From Pseudomonadota bacterium (GTDB lineage: Bacteria > Pseudomonadota > Gammaproteobacteria > Xanthomonadales > Xanthomonadaceae), in assembly GCA_019348095.1 (NCBI GenBank), contig JAHWKC010000128.1, forward strand, positions 1 through 6,815: 6,815 nt of DNA, read 5' to 3'. How positions within the stretch are numbered: the first letter of the stretch is position 1; each line of letters begins with the position of its first letter. Position numbers and translations under genes: made by a program. This document shows positions 6,501 to 6,815 of this stretch, one piece after another. The notes under the pieces were generated by a model. The model saw only the letters and a program-made list of their open reading frames with translations. It was not told the DNA's origin and did no database searches.

Positions 6501-6815
6501 CGCGAGCAGCCGGTCGCGCTGGCGTTCCACCACTACCCGCGGCGTTTCCTCGGTACAGGCACAGAACAGCCCGCCGATCTCGCCTGAACCGTCCGGCGCG
6601 TCATCGGGGATCGGGCTGTAGGACCAGGTGAAGTAGGCCTCCTCACGGAAGCCATGGCGCTCCATGACCAGCAACACGCGCTCGTTCCAGCTCGCCTCGC
6701 CGCGCTGCATCACCGCATCGGCCTGCACCCCGACCACGTCCCAGATCTCTTCCCACGCGGCCCGCGCCGGACGCGCGAATGCGGTCGGGTGGCGCTTGCC
6801 CAATATGGGGATGTA
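3552..6815 (-). CDS. PAS/GAF hybrid sensor histidine kinase with C-terminal receiver domain (N-terminus outside window)
   Basis: A multi-sensor hybrid kinase: it autophosphorylates on His and passes the phosphate to its own receiver Asp; the ligand is unknown. The frame is open to the right edge (codons for YIPI precede the TTG at 6803), so the 5' end is missing. Counting that TTG as residue 1, 1083 residues are visible: partial PAS about 1-88, short coiled coil 90-112, PAS 110-228, GAF 240-390, PAS 400-518 (LRESEQRFRNMSDQAP; PAC tail DITDRKRAEQ), GAF 530-685, coiled coil 686-712, HisKA with H720 (FLATLSHELRTPLN), HATPase with N840, DTGEGID (868-874), FDRFRQ (882-887) and HGGLGLGLSI (896-905), and receiver 961-1078 with DDD 967-969, D1011, T1043 and K1065. 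All core residues are present, so it is probably active. No membrane segments are seen; it is likely cytoplasmic. It converges on moeB and is separated from it by 140 bases. Confidence 0.95.
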   Translation of the reverse strand, partial: YIPILGKRHPTAFARPARAAWEEIWDVVGVQADAVMQRGEASWNERVLLVMERHGFREEAYFTWSYSPIPDDAPDGSGEIGGLFCACTEETPRVVVERQRDRLLARVQSERERLADAFTLSPSFMAVTRGPAHVFEFANERYLQLIGGREVVGQTVAMALPEVIEQGFIGILDGVYASGQPYVGNDVQVLLQRQSDRPLETRYADFVYLPMRDADGMVTGILVHGIDVTERHQTETRDRFLLALDEAVRPLTDPEEITRTCARLLGEHLQADRCAYADVEPDQNTFNVSGDYNRGVPSIVGRYRFSDFGDQALQLMRAGRPLVINDVDNHQPPPGDLSTYRQTMIQAVICVPLHKSGRFVAGMAVHQATPRHWTAEEVDLTRHVTNRCWESMERARVARELRESEQRFRNMSDQAPVMIWLTRPDRQCEYVNKQWYDFTAQSHAEPLGEGWVDVVYPDDALKTIDTFTAATARRVPFSHEFRMRRADGSYRWCVVSAAPRPVGRSEVPGYIGSVIDITDRKRAEQGLVAEKKVLELMATGAGLPEVLDTLVRMVEAQSADGMLCSVLVLDEAGECLQRGAAPSLPEPYNAAIDGLRIGAGAGSCGTAAFEDRVVSVDDINNDPLWQDFRALATEHGLGACTSMPMRSSDGRVLGTVAVYYRQPRGPSTHDLDLARLASHLGGIVLEKHSVDQRLRQSLQAEQEARSEAERASRMKDDFLATLSHELRTPLNAILGWVGILRLQQEALPAELAQGVDVIERNARAQAQIIQDLLDMSAIISGKVRLDLQNVDLAEIALAAVETARPNADARHVRLVHSTHDAIGDSTVNGDVSRLQQILWNLLSNAIKFTPRGGEVRVWLARAGSLLELTVSDTGEGIDAEFLPYVFDRFRQADASISRRHGGLGLGLSIVKKLVELHGGTVHAHSPGAGRGTTFVVALPLARSQRALRAPSAPHDGSQARELDGVNVLVVDDDPDARLMTQRLLEACSARVSTADSAGAAVSALADGAFDVLVSDIGMPGEDGYALMRQVRALGADSGGAIPAIALTAYAGADDRIKAIRAGYQMHLPKPIEPAELVALISSVTRKS

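Noticed and set aside
3618..6587. 989-codon open frame on the plus strand opposite the kinase
   Set aside because: It is fully antisense to a kinase with intact motifs, its product is rich in R, H, A, D and V with no recognisable motif, and long stop-free antisense frames are expected in very GC-rich genes.
6801..6803. TTG at 6803 as the true start of the kinase
   Set aside because: The frame continues to the window edge with YIPI-L, matching the usual interior of this PAS family, so the gene begins outside the window.
1..6815. A new defence, mobile or biosynthetic system
   Set aside because: All three complete genes belong to the known molybdenum cofactor pathway and the fourth is a standard hybrid kinase; no transposase, integrase, toxin-antitoxin or defence domain was seen.

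Overview
This window looks like chromosomal DNA from a gammaproteobacterium of the Xanthomonadaceae/Lysobacteraceae (Lysobacter, Luteimonas, Stenotrophomonas or a relative). The grounds are very high GC with strongly G/C-ending codons, GTAG-headed REP palindromes in the intergenic gaps, and the protein families present. The genus is an inference; no rRNA or other marker gene is present.

Layout: positions 1-322 carry no convincing gene. They hold two copies of a 61-bp direct repeat (1-61 and 74-134), each with a small hairpin, followed by a paired inverted REP element (193-269). Next come three plus-strand molybdenum cofactor (Moco) genes. mobA (about 323-940) lacks an ordinary start codon in front of its nucleotide-binding loop. 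moeA (933-2144) overlaps it by 8 bases. moeB (2269-3411) has an N-terminal rhodanese domain fused to the adenylyltransferase. A second copy of the inverted REP pair lies between moeA and moeB and supplies the moeA stop codon. It is followed by a short dyad over the likely moeB promoter that resembles a ModE (molybdate repressor) site. The gap at 3412-3551 holds a different, outward-facing REP pair and a 13-bp hairpin. On the minus strand, convergent with moeB, lies a large soluble PAS/GAF hybrid histidine kinase (3552 to beyond the right edge), whose N-terminus is cut off by the window.

Function: MoeB adenylates the MoaD C-terminus, and its rhodanese domain may help bring sulfur to it. MoaD-MoaE then makes molybdopterin. 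MoeA inserts molybdenum, and MobA adds GMP to give the guanine dinucleotide cofactor used by DMSO-reductase-family enzymes. The earlier genes (moaA, moaC, moaD, moaE, mog) and the Mo enzymes are not in the window. The kinase is convergent with the cluster, so no shared transcript or function is implied.

I do not see a clearly new multi-gene system. The points most worth a second look are the apparent ATC start of mobA, the ModE-like dyad and possible leaderless start of moeB, the N-terminal rhodanese fusion, and the two REP classes with opposite pair orientation.
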